Below are positions 15,425 through 15,517 of a stretch of 15,517 bases of DNA, in pieces. Source of the DNA: an uncultured Oscillospiraceae bacterium. Lineage in GTDB: Bacteria; Bacillota; Clostridia; Oscillospirales; Oscillospiraceae. The DNA is taken from positions 1 through 15,517 of the forward strand of contig CAKTMQ010000028.1 in the NCBI GenBank assembly GCA_934573945.1. Direction: 5' to 3'. Position 1 is the first letter of the stretch. Each line of letters opens with the position of its first letter. The notes beneath the pieces are model-generated. The model was not told where the DNA came from, did not search any database, and was given only the letters and a program-made list of their open reading frames with translations. Both the position numbers and the translations under genes were made by a program.

Positions 15425-15517
15425 TCACTCAATGTTCTGTACCTGCTCGCGGATCTTCTCCACCTCGGCCTTCATGTTCACCACGTCCTGCGCGATGGTC
15501 AGGTCGTTGCACTTGGA
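15425..15517 (-). CDS. yicC: C-terminus of YicC/YloC-family endoribonuclease (partial)
   Basis: The last 30 codons are open to the right edge and end with TGA at 15425-15427. The visible tail ends NMKAEVEKIREQVQNIE, a close match to the conserved YicC/YloC C-terminus, and the gene lies directly before remA, as yloC does in B. subtilis. YicC-family proteins are reported endoribonucleases. The start, and any promoter of the long operon, lie beyond the window. Confidence 0.9.
   Translation of the reverse strand, partial: SKCNDLTIAQDVVNMKAEVEKIREQVQNIE

Noticed and set aside
1..15517. A new defence, mobile or biosynthetic system
   Set aside because: All genes belong to well-known housekeeping families in a conserved order. 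No transposase, integrase, direct-repeat attachment sites, CRISPR array or unexplained coding gap is present.

Overview
This window is a bacterial chromosomal segment with moderately high GC. Every gene I can support lies on the minus strand, so transcription runs from the right end (about 15517) to the left end (1). Gene content and order match the conserved Firmicutes block yloC/yicC-remA-gmk-rpoZ-(coaBC)-priA-def-fmt-rsmB-rlmN-prpC-prkC-rsgA. RuvC next to ruvAB (Bacilli generally use RecU instead), a RemA protein, a SigH-type sigma factor and the start of a small zinc-ribbon-like gene together point to Clostridia. A gut Oscillospiraceae-like lineage is my best guess, but the sequence does not prove the family.

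Right block (15517 to about 4383), in transcription order: yicC/yloC (C-terminus only), remA, gmk, rpoZ, priA, def, fmt, rsmB, rlmN, prpC, prkC, rsgA. The genes overlap or are 11 to 37 nt apart, and several junctions are stop-start overlaps, so this looks like one long operon whose main promoter lies outside the window. It ends at a strong hairpin at 4383-4424. The functions are nucleotide supply (gmk), transcription (rpoZ, remA), replication restart (priA), the formyl-methionine cycle (fmt, def), rRNA methylation (rsmB, rlmN), ribosome assembly (rsgA) and a PASTA Ser/Thr kinase with its PP2C phosphatase (prkC, prpC).

Middle block (4347 to 744): a clear sigma-A-type promoter (TTGCCA, 17 nt, TATAAT) drives ruvC-ruvA-ruvB-glmM. 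This joins the Holliday-junction resolvasome to phosphoglucosamine mutase for cell-wall precursor synthesis.

Left block (720 to 1): a near-perfect sigma-A promoter (TTGACA, 18 nt, TATAAT) sits only 5 nt before the first ATG of a SigH-family sigma factor, so the transcript may be leaderless or the true start may be internal. The first nine codons of a probable zinc-ribbon protein follow at the left edge.

Several start codons differ from the longest open frame: glmM (ATG at 2105), ruvC (ATG at 4289), rlmN (ATG at 9041) and rsmB (ATG at 10393). There is no stretch over 300 bases without a gene; the largest gap is the 145-nt terminator/promoter region at 4290-4434. I found no mobile elements, tRNA or rRNA genes, CRISPR arrays or convincing new system. 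This is mostly core housekeeping DNA, and the most interesting points are regulatory.
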